Origin: Toxoplasma gondii ME49
Lineage: Eukaryota; Apicomplexa; Conoidasida; Eucoccidiorida; Sarcocystidae
Assembly: GCF_000006565.2 (NCBI RefSeq)
Contig: NC_031469.1
Span: 1,566,083-1,630,082, forward strand
Length of the DNA stretch: 64,000 nt
Direction of reading: 5' to 3'
The notes beneath the pieces are model-generated. The model was not told where the DNA came from. It made no database searches and was given only the letters and a program-made list of their open reading frames with translations. The translations under genes and the position numbers were made by a program. This document shows positions 1 through 10,700 of this stretch, piece after piece. Position 1 is the stretch's first letter, and each line of letters begins with the position of its first letter.

Positions 1-567
1 TCTAAGGGATGGCTTTAAAGCTCGAGCCGCTTTCAAGAGCGGACTCCGAGTGCTTAGGCGTCGTCTCGACCCAGGCGTGGTGGAGGCGAGCTGCGTTTCA
101 CTGGGGACGCGCAGCCTCTCTTCTTCAACAGCCTGTCTATAAAATCCTCCCTGCCTGTTTCTCTTCGTTTTTTGACGGCGGGAGTTGTGCAACTTGCGGG
201 GCATGCAATCCCTATCAGAACCTGACTGTGTGAAGCTCGACGGTCAGGAAACGAAACGCGTGACTAGGAGGCAGTCTGTCGTTTCCGTTCTTTCGCACGT
301 TCCTCGGTCTTGTCCGTTTCTCGTTTCCTTTTTTTCGCGAGACGACGCTTTGGTTCCGCGTGCTTTCTGCGTTCCCTTTTCTTCAGCTGTCGGTCAAAAA
401 CTGCTTTATCCGAGGCTCTGCGGTTCGCTACGTCCACTTACCTCCCTCTGCCGTCGACGTTTCGCAACTGCAAGACATGTGCCGCCGAGAGAGTGCAGGG
501 AGCAACGACCGCGACAGAAAGTAGACAGCTTCCGACACTGTTCGCGCCGATCCTGTCTGCGGTCCGC

Positions 568-615
568 CTCCTTCATTCTGCAGCTCCTTCATTCTGCAGC
601 TCCTTCATTCTGCAG
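568..615. repeat. Three tandem copies of a 16-bp unit
   Basis: The unit CTCCTTCATTCTGCAG is repeated three times without mismatch. It lies in a gene-free stretch and has no evident coding role. Confidence 0.9.
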
Positions 616-1794
616 CTCTCCACTTCCTCCTCTCTCGGCTGATGTCTGCCTTGACTCGTTCGGATCGTGCAGCATGCATGCTCTGGGGTCCGTCGCGAGA
701 CTGGCATTGAGAAACAGCTGCGCACCGTTGTTTCCACACGTCTTTCTGTCGCTTCCGGCGCGCTTGGAAAAACAAACGGCCGCGCGCGTCCTCAGCTGGC
801 CCTGTCCTCCCCCGGTTCCGAGTTTTTTCTGGAGATCCTGCCTTTGTGATCTCATCCCTCTCGTGACAACGCAGGTGCTCACTCCACGCCCTTTGAAGAG
901 GAAACGTTTCTCCGACCTCATCAGCGGTTCTCGTAAAGCGTCGTCATGGACGCATGCATGCAGTGAAAAACCGCGCAAGAAACTGACCCTTCACAGGGCT
1001 TCGCCTCACTCTCCACCCCCCAAAACGTACCTGCATGCACAGAGGCACTTACTCCTGTGTGCTTATACCCTTCACGAATGTATGCGCCCTTAAAAATATT
1101 TAGACATATGCATGTGCAACGGTGTCCTTGAACAGTCCTGAGGCACCGTTACATGTACTAAAGAACACACAGGTGCTCTCGCAGACCTGAGCAGACATTT
1201 CTCTTCGAGGTAGCAGATTATGGAAGACGGATTTCCTCTCGATACCACCAAGGAGACTGCTAAAGAAGCCGACGCCGTCTTCGTTGTGATTCCCTGGAGA
1301 AGTTGTGCAGTTCTCAACGCGTCCGCACCCACACAGCGTCTTATTCCTACACCGATAGGAAAGAAGGAGGGGGGGACTTTTCTCGCGTTTCGTTGCCGGG
1401 GGAAATGCATGCGCTTTTCTGTCTCGGCACCTGCAATGTTTCTTGTCCATTTGATTCTTACGCTCAACAGTCGAACGTGAGATATATTACCTTGAACTCA
1501 ATACTGGATAAACGGATGTCGGAAATCCGCTGTCGAGCTGTGGTGGACACCGATGTATGTCTTCCGTTCTGCCAAGAAGAATCTCAGATGACTCTGAAGC
1601 TCATTGTTGCAGTGATACGTAGTGCTCAATTCGTTGAGGTTCTGCAGGCATCATCTTCATCAACCATTACATATAATGCCTCTGTTTATTCGAATCAGGT
1701 TGTACAGTTCTGGATCGCAGACCATTTGTACAGAACTGTGCATGCACATGCTATATACTATACATACATGCATACGTGAAATATCTGTACATAC

Positions 1795-1920
1795 TATGCA
1801 TATATATATATATATATACATGTATAAGTGCTTACACCTCCTAGATATAAAACGTACACTATATACGCTGCATTTATACATACTATACATATACCTATAT
1901 ATACATACTTATATCAGGCA
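1795..1920. repeat. TA-rich microsatellite
   Basis: An interrupted (TA)n/(TACA)n tract, one of about a dozen in this window, all outside coding exons. Confidence 0.8.
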
Positions 1921-3059
1921 TTGATTTGGAGAGCACGCGTCACGGAGAAGCAGAAACAGATAAAACTGTTTTGCTGTTGACGGCACAGAGAAACCGTTTT
2001 TACCTTGTCGCAAAAGCAACAAAAACTGTTCAGATTGGCATGCCGCCAAGCTTTTCCTTTGCGAAGCATAAACCGGAGTCAGGTACACAGGGGGTTGTCC
2101 TACAGATCTTGCACACCCCCGTGAATCGCCTTTTTTGCCGGAAAGGACGAGGCCATTTGATCGACCTTGTTTCGTGGCTCCCTCTCGCATTCACCAGTTT
2201 CTTCATGACGGAGATCCTCCAGCGCATGCCAGTGTGTCTCAAGCACATCGTTTGCAGCGCAGAATCACGGCGATCTTAGATCGGACGGGACACAAAGTGA
2301 TAACCGTAGACCCCATTAGCTGTCTGATCGAAAATCCAAGGTTAAACTCTGCGCCTCCACACACTACTGCGTTGTGTTTCTATCGCAGACGTTTAGATTA
2401 CCAGCTCGTTGTGCTTGTACACGAGTCGCCGACACGCGACTTACAGTCTACTTCACTTTCTTTTGTTACTGTGCCCCCGAAACACAGGCAAGTTTCTTGT
2501 TCATCTGTCCCCATTTCTACGTTGTCTCTGCTGGTCGACCCGGTTCCTTTTTTCTACTCTTTTCCGTTTGGAGGCGTCTCCACTGGCGGCTGAAACTGCT
2601 TGAAGTAAAAAGTAAACCGCCATTCTGGACAGGAATGCGAATTCTACAGTGTACATACACTCGGACGTTCAGAGGACCTGAGGCATGCGTCGGTCACTCC
2701 GTGGATGTCTTGTCAACGTGTATAGGTTCCTTTTTCAGGGCCAAAGTGTTGTTCTCGAGGTGCGAATGTTCGACCTAGAATTCGTGTCTCAGAGGTTTCT
2801 GAAGGACTTTTGGATGCGACAGCGGTCCCTGCAAAGAGCAGGAACACGAAGGTTGTTCTTCGCGGTTCCACTCGCGTCTTCGCATGCCCATTTTGTGGAA
2901 ATCGAACGTCGCTTGCAGACTCGCTGCGCTCAAAACCAAGAGACGCGCCTTGTTGACCCCAACACAGCCCCGTCCACCAGCTCCTGAGGGCGAGAGGTGA
3001 AATGTGGAGCAAACAGGAAAAACGAATGCTCCGGACTCAGACCTCGCATCTCAGAAATC

Positions 3060-6000
3060 CTAAATTTCTGCGTGACTTTCGCCCCCCTCTTCGCCACGTC
3101 GCTGAACTCCCTGTGTCTTCCGACGAAAGTGGAACAGACGGGAGACGTTCCTTCTTTCCTTGTGTTTCCTCTGGTCTCCCTCCCAGTCCTCAGCAGACAC
3201 CTCCCGCTTTCCTGTAGCCATCCCTGGACGAGTGCCCCCTTTGCTCCACATCGAAACTCGAGACGAACGACCTTCCTTCGTCTTCAGGTCTCCTGGTTCT
3301 TCGTCTTCGTCTTTTTCTTCTTCCTTGCCTTCTTTCTCTTCTTTGTCTCTCCCTTGCGCCTTTTCCAGAGACGCACAGGAGCTGTCTCCTTCGTTTTGCC
3401 GCAGCGCCGACAAACTTCCCCCCGTCGGGTGTCTAGACACCTCGGCGCTCTTCCGGCTCTGGTGGCTGCGGCTGACGGAGAAAAGACTCCTTTTTCTGCT
3501 TCGTTCCTCCGCCTCTCGCTTCCCGCTGTTTGAGATTCCCTTGCTCCCGTCCGACAAAGTGTTCGGCGGCCCTGGAAATCCAAGAAACAGCAGATTTAGT
3601 TCTTGCAGAGCCATTACTTCCAGTCTTTGAGTCTCAACTCTGCCTTTGAATTCCGATCCTCTCCTTGGTGCCGAACTCTCTCTTCTTTCAGATAAAAATA
3701 ACACGGAAACTACTCCCCTGTCTCTGAATCAGAGGGTCTCTAAACAGTGGATGAGCGCCTCATCCAACCTACTTTAGATCTTCTTTCTGCAGAAAGACTT
3801 CAAGTCAAAGGCTACGAGTTGCGACAAAGTCAACACGCTGTCGTCACTACCCACAGGCCGCTGTCTGTACACAGGGGGACGCGTGCAGGACAGACCAGTG
3901 GGAAGAGAAAGAAGAATTCAGTTTTGCGGTGTCGAAAATGCCACTGTACACTCACTTCAGGTTGTGCCTCCACTCAACAGTTGCCACTGCTCCTCTGTTT
4001 GTCAGCCATATATTTACACATAATTACACGCACATATGCACATATATACATTTGCATATATTTATGTGTTTATACATGCATATTACATATATATATGCGT
4101 ATTTATAGATCGTATTACCTTGTTTGGGAAGCGCTGCGGAATCTGTGGGGTTCTTTGGTTTGGAGAGACGAGCATTTGGAATTTCTTGTCCAGCGCTGTC
4201 GCGAAAAATTCCGATCCCAGGCACTTGGCGCCCTTCTCGCCACTCGCCCTCGAAGGAACGTCCGTCTGGCCAGATCAGACGACCTGGAGAACGAAAGTCG
4301 GAAAAAGACGAACAGCACTCGAGAAAAACAGCGAAGAAGGAACGACCGCTAGAGGAAAGAAAGGAAAGAAGCGAAGAAAATTGAAGAGACGAGAGGCAAG
4401 GGCGTGTCAGCTGAGCAGTGTGAGAACCCAACGACTTGGAAGGAAGGCAGGAGAAAAAAAACAAGAGACGGCGAAGAGAAGAGAGGGAAGAACGACTTGC
4501 TTGAGGAAAACGCCGGAGAAGAAGGAAGCAGACGAGGAGAGGAAGCAAAGGGAGAACACCGGAGGAGAACAAGCACGAAGGATGAAAGCGCAGTCTGCGG
4601 CCGGGGGAAACACCGTAGCCGTCAGTGGACTCTCGGGAAGCAGAGAACATGGTAGGACGATGGACGGAGAAGGGAGTGTAGGTGTCAAGAAGAGCGAAGG
4701 AAGGAACGAAGAGGAAGAGAACGAGAAGGCGAGAGCAGAAATGAGCACGCGCAGGGACGGCAAAGGAGATGCCACAGCGAGAAAAAGACCGACTGGAAGG
4801 AGAGCAGAAAATGAAAAACGAATCTCGACACATCTACCTCTTCCGTGTTTGCGGTCGTCGACATACTCGCCCTCGTGCATGCGTCCGTCAGGAAAAACCA
4901 TTCGCCCTTTCCCATTCATGTGATTTCGGATCCACTGCCCTGTGAAGTTTAAGTCGCAAAAATCACGAAAAAAACTCGAAAAAATAAACTCAGCACACTC
5001 CAACGCAAGCGCATGCCAGCAAAAAATGTTGTACAGACGTGCATGACTTTCTCTATACATACATATGTACATATAGATTGATACATGTTGATGTTTAAAG
5101 ATACACGGAGAGTTATATAGATATGCATGGATATAAAAAGATGTATACCGGTCTATATGTAGATGTATATGTCTTGATGCGTCTTATTGATATATATACA
5201 TATAAGTATATGTATATATATATATATATGTAGATATATATGTAGATATATGTAGATATACGAGTATAGATGACCGGCAGGTGTTTCAACTAACCTCCCA
5301 GTAAGGTGAGCACTTGGAGCTGCAGCACAGACGAAACTCGAGAGCATCCTTTTTTTTCTTCGTTTTCAAGCCTGCACTTTAGAGTGTTTCTCCTTCTACA
5401 TCATCCGTCGACATGTAGACGTCTTTATATATTTGTGTGTCTGGATGTTGAGGATGTCTGTTCGTCTTCAAAAGGCACCGACTCTTTTCTTCGTCTCTCA
5501 ACGTCGAGCCCGCGAACAACTCTCCCGACATCCACACTTGCGCGATTTCGGGGACGATTCATGCGTGCACATGCGCATGCGTAGACTTTTCGTTCGTTCC
5601 TCCCAGGCCTTTCGCTGCTGTGTGCTGTCGAACCTGAGTAGCTCTTCCCGTCGCTCCAGACGTAAGTGCCTTCTCCGTGGATGTCGTTCTCGAGGAACTG
5701 GCCCTCGTAGCGACTGCCGTCGGAGAATGTGAACTGGCCGCTTCCGCTCTTCAGGCCGCCTCTGTAGCTGCCCGCGTACGAAGAGCCGTCGATCCACTGT
5801 TCGCGGCCTTCGCCTTCCTGCACATCGCACACCCACTGGCCTGGAAGGCGAAGACAGACACAAAGTGAAGAGCAGAGGAGCAAGGGAAGAGAACAGAGCA
5901 AAGAGATGAAGAGCAGAGGAGACAGAAGAGACAGAGGAGAGCGAACAGGGAGTTCTCCTCGACACCGACGCGTTTGAAGACACGCAAGTGGAAACACCAA

Positions 6001-7717
6001 ACGTCAACTTCGCACCGGAGAAGCGCGAGAGGAAGCTTGAGAAAAAGACAAAAGATAAGCCACCAAACAGAAAACAGAAGCCACCTCCTGGCTTGCTGAT
6101 GTCCCACGCTGAGAGAGGAAAAGCAGATGAAGAACGCAGTGTACATACAGCGCAAAGTGCAGGCCAAAGGCATGCGTAAGGAAATTCCCCACAAAACGGT
6201 ACTTCCTCGAAACTCGAAATCGCGCTTCACGCAAGAGCTTAACAGAGAGACGAGCTTCAGATGCTGATCGTGAAAAACAGAGAAATTCCAGGAGATAAGC
6301 AAAATCTCTTTACCTTCGTAGAACGACCCGTCAGCGTGAGTAAATTTCCCAGTGCCATGAGCCTTGTTGTCTTTCCACTGTCCTTCGTACGCATCTCCTG
6401 GACCGTGAAACGTTACAGCACATGATGTGACATGTCTTACATCCATCTTCATAAAGACATAAATCATACACATTTACACAGACATATGCACATGGATCTA
6501 TATATATATATATATATATATATTTATTTATTTATACATCCTCATATTTATACACACACATATTTATATATACATCTATATCTATCTATCTATATATATA
6601 TATATATGTAAATGGAGACAAACGCGCACACGTATGTATAGGTTTATACGTGCAAATGTGTACATGCATATATACATATATATGTGTGTGTATATATATA
6701 TATATATATATAAAGATATACTAAATATGTGTATGCTTAGGTACGTAGAGGTCCATATACTTCGCCTCCGTCTTTCTCCTGACCGGAAGGGTGGACAAAT
6801 TTTCCGAAGCCGTTCGCAGCGTCGTTGAGGAAGAAGCCCTCGAAGCGCGAACCGCACGGTCGAAGGAGCACCCCGAAGCCGTGTCGTTTGCCGTCTTTGT
6901 AGGCGCCTTCGTAGATCACTGAAAGTGCGAAGAAAGAAAAACCAGAAACCAAGAGCGGATAGGAAGGAGCAAGCAACGCAAGCAGAAGGAGGGAGGCTGC
7001 TCCTTCCACAGACTGCGACATCCAGACTGAGTCTGCTCCAAGAGTTCTCCGCTACGATATCCCTTCCTCCACGGCTTTCCTCCGTCTCCAGTTCCTCGTG
7101 TCACAATCCGCACACCGCGGTTCGCCTTTCTTCTCTCCGTCTTCTCTGCCGCGTGGAACTCCGACGCAGTTCGAACTGCGCCGACTCTCGCTGTCGAGTC
7201 AGGACGCGTTCTCGTTTTTGCTGTGAGGGAGGCTCTACACGACTTTGGCCTGAGTCAGACTCGTTTACAGACCCCCGGCTCCGTTGACAAGGCTTCGGCC
7301 TACCCTGGCTGCGGTCCACAGCGTTGTCGCTTCCCTGCCACAAGACGTCGAAGACAAAGGACGAGAAGAAATGAGGGGAGACGAAACCGAAGACGCTCAG
7401 CCAAAAGGACGACGGCCAACGGGGCACCGTGGAGGGAACGAGAGAGCAGAGGACCAGGTGAGACTCTGGAGACGCGAGAAAAGAAGAAGGAAGGATGTGC
7501 AGACCTTTTTGGAGCACGAGGGAAGAAACAGGGACAATGTGTAGCATGAACAGTTGAAGAGAGAAGAAGCGGCAAGTGAAGGGGAACTCACCTGACGGTC
7601 GTTGCGTCCACGCTGAGGTCCGTTCTCCGCTTTGTCGCGTGCAGGGCAAACTTCCGAGATGTGATCTACGAACGGCTCGACCTCAAAGCAGCGACAAGCA
7701 GAGAGTGCACTTCCCAT
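3060..7717 (-). CDS. MORN-repeat protein with N-terminal acylation motif (8 exons)
   Basis: Exons on the minus strand: 7592-7717, 7304-7334, 6784-6918, 6314-6397, 5634-5840, 4838-4939, 4119-4283, 3060-3571, giving about 453 aa. The start MGSALSACRC has Gly2 for N-myristoylation and Cys8/Cys10 for palmitoylation, which implies membrane attachment. Residues about 55-263 hold nine MORN units of about 23 aa (YEGxWxxxxxHGxGxxxxxDG type), for example YEGQWKDNKAHGTGKF and YEGQFLENDIHGEGTYVW. All introns from the second onward are phase 1. The third exon's donor (TCCG|GTCAGG) was chosen because it keeps the MORN period; a donor at 6745 would insert 13 residues. The last exon is a charged, Lys/Glu-rich tail with no domain I recognise and is the least certain part. 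If it is wrong, the frame of exon 7 runs into a TA repeat and stops at 4024. MORN arrays bind membranes or scaffold proteins; in coccidia they occur at the basal complex and inner membrane complex. Location here is inferred. Confidence 0.8.
4012..4112. repeat. TA-rich microsatellite in MORN gene intron 7
   Basis: Interrupted (ATAT/ACAT)n tract just downstream of the exon-7 donor (CAAG|GTAATA on the minus strand). Its intronic position supports ending exon 7 before it. Confidence 0.75.
5085..5265. repeat. TA-rich microsatellite in MORN gene intron 5
   Basis: Runs of TATATG/TAGATA repeats inside the 694-bp intron between exons 5 and 6. Confidence 0.75.
6480..6735. repeat. TA-rich microsatellite in MORN gene intron 3
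   Basis: About 250 bp of interrupted (TA)n, (TATC)n and (TACA)n in the 386-bp intron between exons 3 and 4; it makes up most of the intron. Confidence 0.8.
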
Positions 7718-10700
7718 CGTTCGAGAAGGCTTGCGGAGACGCGAGCGCGGAGAAGAGATGCGGCGCAGAAACGAAACTTTTCCGGCTTCCGGGAGGCGCT
7801 CAAGAGGCAAGGAGACGGCGCGGAAGGCAAGAACGGAGAGACGGAAGAACGTTGAGAAATCGGGAGCGGCGACAGAAGAAGAAAGCAGAGCGAGGGTCCA
7901 GACGGAATCAAAAGAGGAAGGTTGAGCAGACGTCCATCCGTCTTTTTGTCGAGACACAAGTGTTTACAGAGATTCGTACTCATGTTACATCGCAAAAACG
8001 AACAATCCACCCAGTCATAGCGAACAGGGGACCGGTGTCTGTGAGGCAAAAGCAAAGACTCGCATTAACATTAGACGAACGAAGAAAGGTTCTGCAAGTC
8101 GTCGAGCGAGCCGTTCGGAAGGGGCGCCGAGGAGGCGTGTGTCGCTCTGAGGGGACCGCTGAGAGGAGACGAGACAGCGAACCGGAAGGTAGAGACGACG
8201 CGAGTGAACGAGGAAGAAGGGAAACACAGTGGAATTACACGCAGCGGCGGTATGCAGCTTCCTTCAGAGATCGAGGTGCTCTAGGATTTGAGTGTGTCGA
8301 GCTTTTTCAGAGGAAACACAGAGGCGCCAGATGGCTTTCGAGGCCGAGGCGAGCCGCGGGAGAGACACGCGGCGAGGGTCCTCCCAAGACCGCACGCAGG
8401 AATTCCCAGGGGCTGTCGGAAACGAGAGTTACCCTTTCGTTTAGAAAGTCTTCAGAGCCAGTTTGCGCATTTGCTGGACTACGGAGCGCAGACGTTTCTT
8501 CTTCGGAGCTGGAGATGGAGGGCAAGAGACACGGAGAAGAAGACAAAGACTGCTGGAGGAGTCTAGACCCTCAGAAGAAACGCCGACGGCCATGCAGGAG
8601 GCCAGAGTCACGAGGACTTGCTGTTCGCGGAGAACGACTTCGGAACCACCAATACAGAAAAGTACAAAGACGTCACCATTTCGTCCGTGCAAAGCGCGAA
8701 TCGGAACACCGAGGAAGGAGACAGAACGCGGCGGCTTGATCCGAGAGAGAGGAGCCAGGTGTCTCCGCGCTCGCGTCGCTGCTCACAAAGAGTCGTCTTG
8801 TCCGATGCGACTCTCGGCAGAAATCGAAGGCAAAAACGCAGAGAGAGATTCTAAACGCTACAACGCGCGTCGCCTTCTTTGCAGAACTCCTTAGGTGTAT
8901 GTACACGCGGAAGAACGCGGGAAGCCTGGCAGAAAAAGTTTGGATGAGACACACGAGCTCGACCGGAGGGAGCTTGCCAGGTTTTTCGTTGTTTTTTCGA
9001 GAGTCTCCGAGAAAAAAGGCGGAGGTGAAAAAGAGGAGACGGCAGAGAAAGAGTGGCTTCTTAACAGTGAAAGAGAACGTTCTCGAAGAAACATGCAGTG
9101 AGTCGTATTCGGCGGGCTCGGTCGCAGGAACAACGGACAAGTTCGTTTCGATTCACCTTCAGCTTCTTCACAGTTGCTTTCTGCCTTTCACCTTCTGCCT
9201 TCTCCGAACAAGAGAAAGGAAACGGGACCGGAGCGAGAGGAGGTCGAGGAAAGAGAATTTCTCAAGCAAAAGGCGATGCAGATCGAGGAAAAAGTATTGA
9301 AGAGCGGACGCGAGAAACTCTCGTATCGCGCAGTTGCGTCTTTCTCCCTTCCTTCTCTGACCTTCGCTCCTATGTTTCGATACGTGTTTTCTCCACCTGT
9401 TAACTGGAGGCTGGCCACGGCGAGAGTGCATTTGAGAAAAAAAAGTTGGCCGTTCGAGAAAACTGTTCTACAGAAACGCGTGTCTCGGCAAGCGGTCTGA
9501 AAACTGGAAAAGGCAGGGGAAACTGCCGATTCATCGTGCCTCCCATTCAGGTTTTCTTGGATCTCGAAATTACACAAACTGCGCAAACTGTCACCGAAGA
9601 AGACCACGTAAACGTTTACTCGGGGCGTTCCTTGACCCAAGAGCGCGACCGAAGATGTCCCTGCTTCTCTCACGCGACTTGCACATACTTAACTGTATGC
9701 AGAGTTGTCCTGGAAAGGTGTTTTCTAAGCAAATTAAACGAGGCACATGCAGTTGAGAAACTCGCAAATTCTGTGCTGTTTTGCTCGCGAAAAAACGCGC
9801 ACTTTCCCGCGAAATAGGACCGGTCTGCCGCGCGTGTTCTGTTGCACCGCCGAGCGTGCTTCAACAGCGTGGAATCGTCTGAGCGGGCTTTCTGGGAAGT
9901 GATCGACACGGGTGGCTGACGAACAAGGAAAGGTTCGGCTTTTCTTCTTTGTTTGCGTCGACGCAGACACTTGCCAACGAAAAGAACGGGAAAGCTGACG
10001 AAATGCTCTCCAAATAAGTCTCAGACACACACAGGGAAATCGCAGAAAATAGACTCGGTCGTGGAACAACTCGTTCAACTCGAGCGTTGTTGCTACGCGC
10101 GCGTTCTTGAAGAACGCAAAAGGCGTCTCTGACTTGGTGCGTTTTTTAAAAATCGAGGAAAGGAGATGCAAAAGGACACATCTAACGCAAGTACGTCGCG
10201 TTTCTTTTCTCGGGAACACACAGAAAGATCGAGGGAGAACACTGCAGAACTACCCCGCCCGTTGACAACTTTTCTTTCACCACCAGAGCTGCTTAGAACG
10301 AGGAAGAAAAGGAAGAGGAGGTGGAACTGCGTAAGAGAGTGAGGACGCGGACACGAGGAGGTTCTTCGAAAATGTTCAAACACGAGAAAAGACAGCGAGA
10401 GTGTGGGAGTGTGAGTCTGAATACGGTGCTCCTCTGCTGTGCCGCAGGAACTTGACAGTGTTGCGGAATCCTGCCACCCCTCAACCCAAAAAAGAACGCT
10501 CTCTTTCAAGTCACCGAGGATTCACCTCTCGAGGTTATCTTGCTAGGCGGGAAAGCCGTTCGACTTCGTGAACGTCTGCGGTCGCGGCTGTCCAGGTTGA
10601 AAAATCCCGATATGGCATAAAAATTTGTTCCCCCACACACCCGGGAACCTTGTGATCAATGAGAAAATCACAAGAAAGAGAGTGGCCGTTTGTTCGGAGA

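Larger units (their letters stand above)
1..3059. other. Non-coding stretch, no gene supported
   Basis: I find no exon series with consistent splice phase and no recognisable protein in this stretch. Short open frames of 60-300 codons occur on both strands but look like chance frames. It contains a 16-bp triple repeat at 568-615, a TA-rich tract near 1795-1920 and one copy of the dispersed GTGTACATACAC near-palindrome at about 2648-2664. The 3' end of the minus-strand MORN gene abuts it, so part of 2000-3059 may be that gene's 3' UTR. Confidence 0.5.

Noticed and set aside
185..1093. 302-codon plus-strand open frame near the window start
   Set aside because: Composition is Ser/Arg/Leu/Cys-rich as expected for a chance frame in pyrimidine-rich DNA, and it runs through a 16-bp triple repeat; no similarity.
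1220..1480. 86-codon plus-strand ATG frame starting MEDGFPLDTTKETAKE
   Set aside because: Begins like a plausible protein but is short, isolated and has no splice-linked partner.
7576..8739. 387-codon plus-strand open frame
   Set aside because: It is antisense to MORN exon 1, extremely Arg/Lys-rich, shows no domain or splice support, and follows from the purine skew of the plus strand here.
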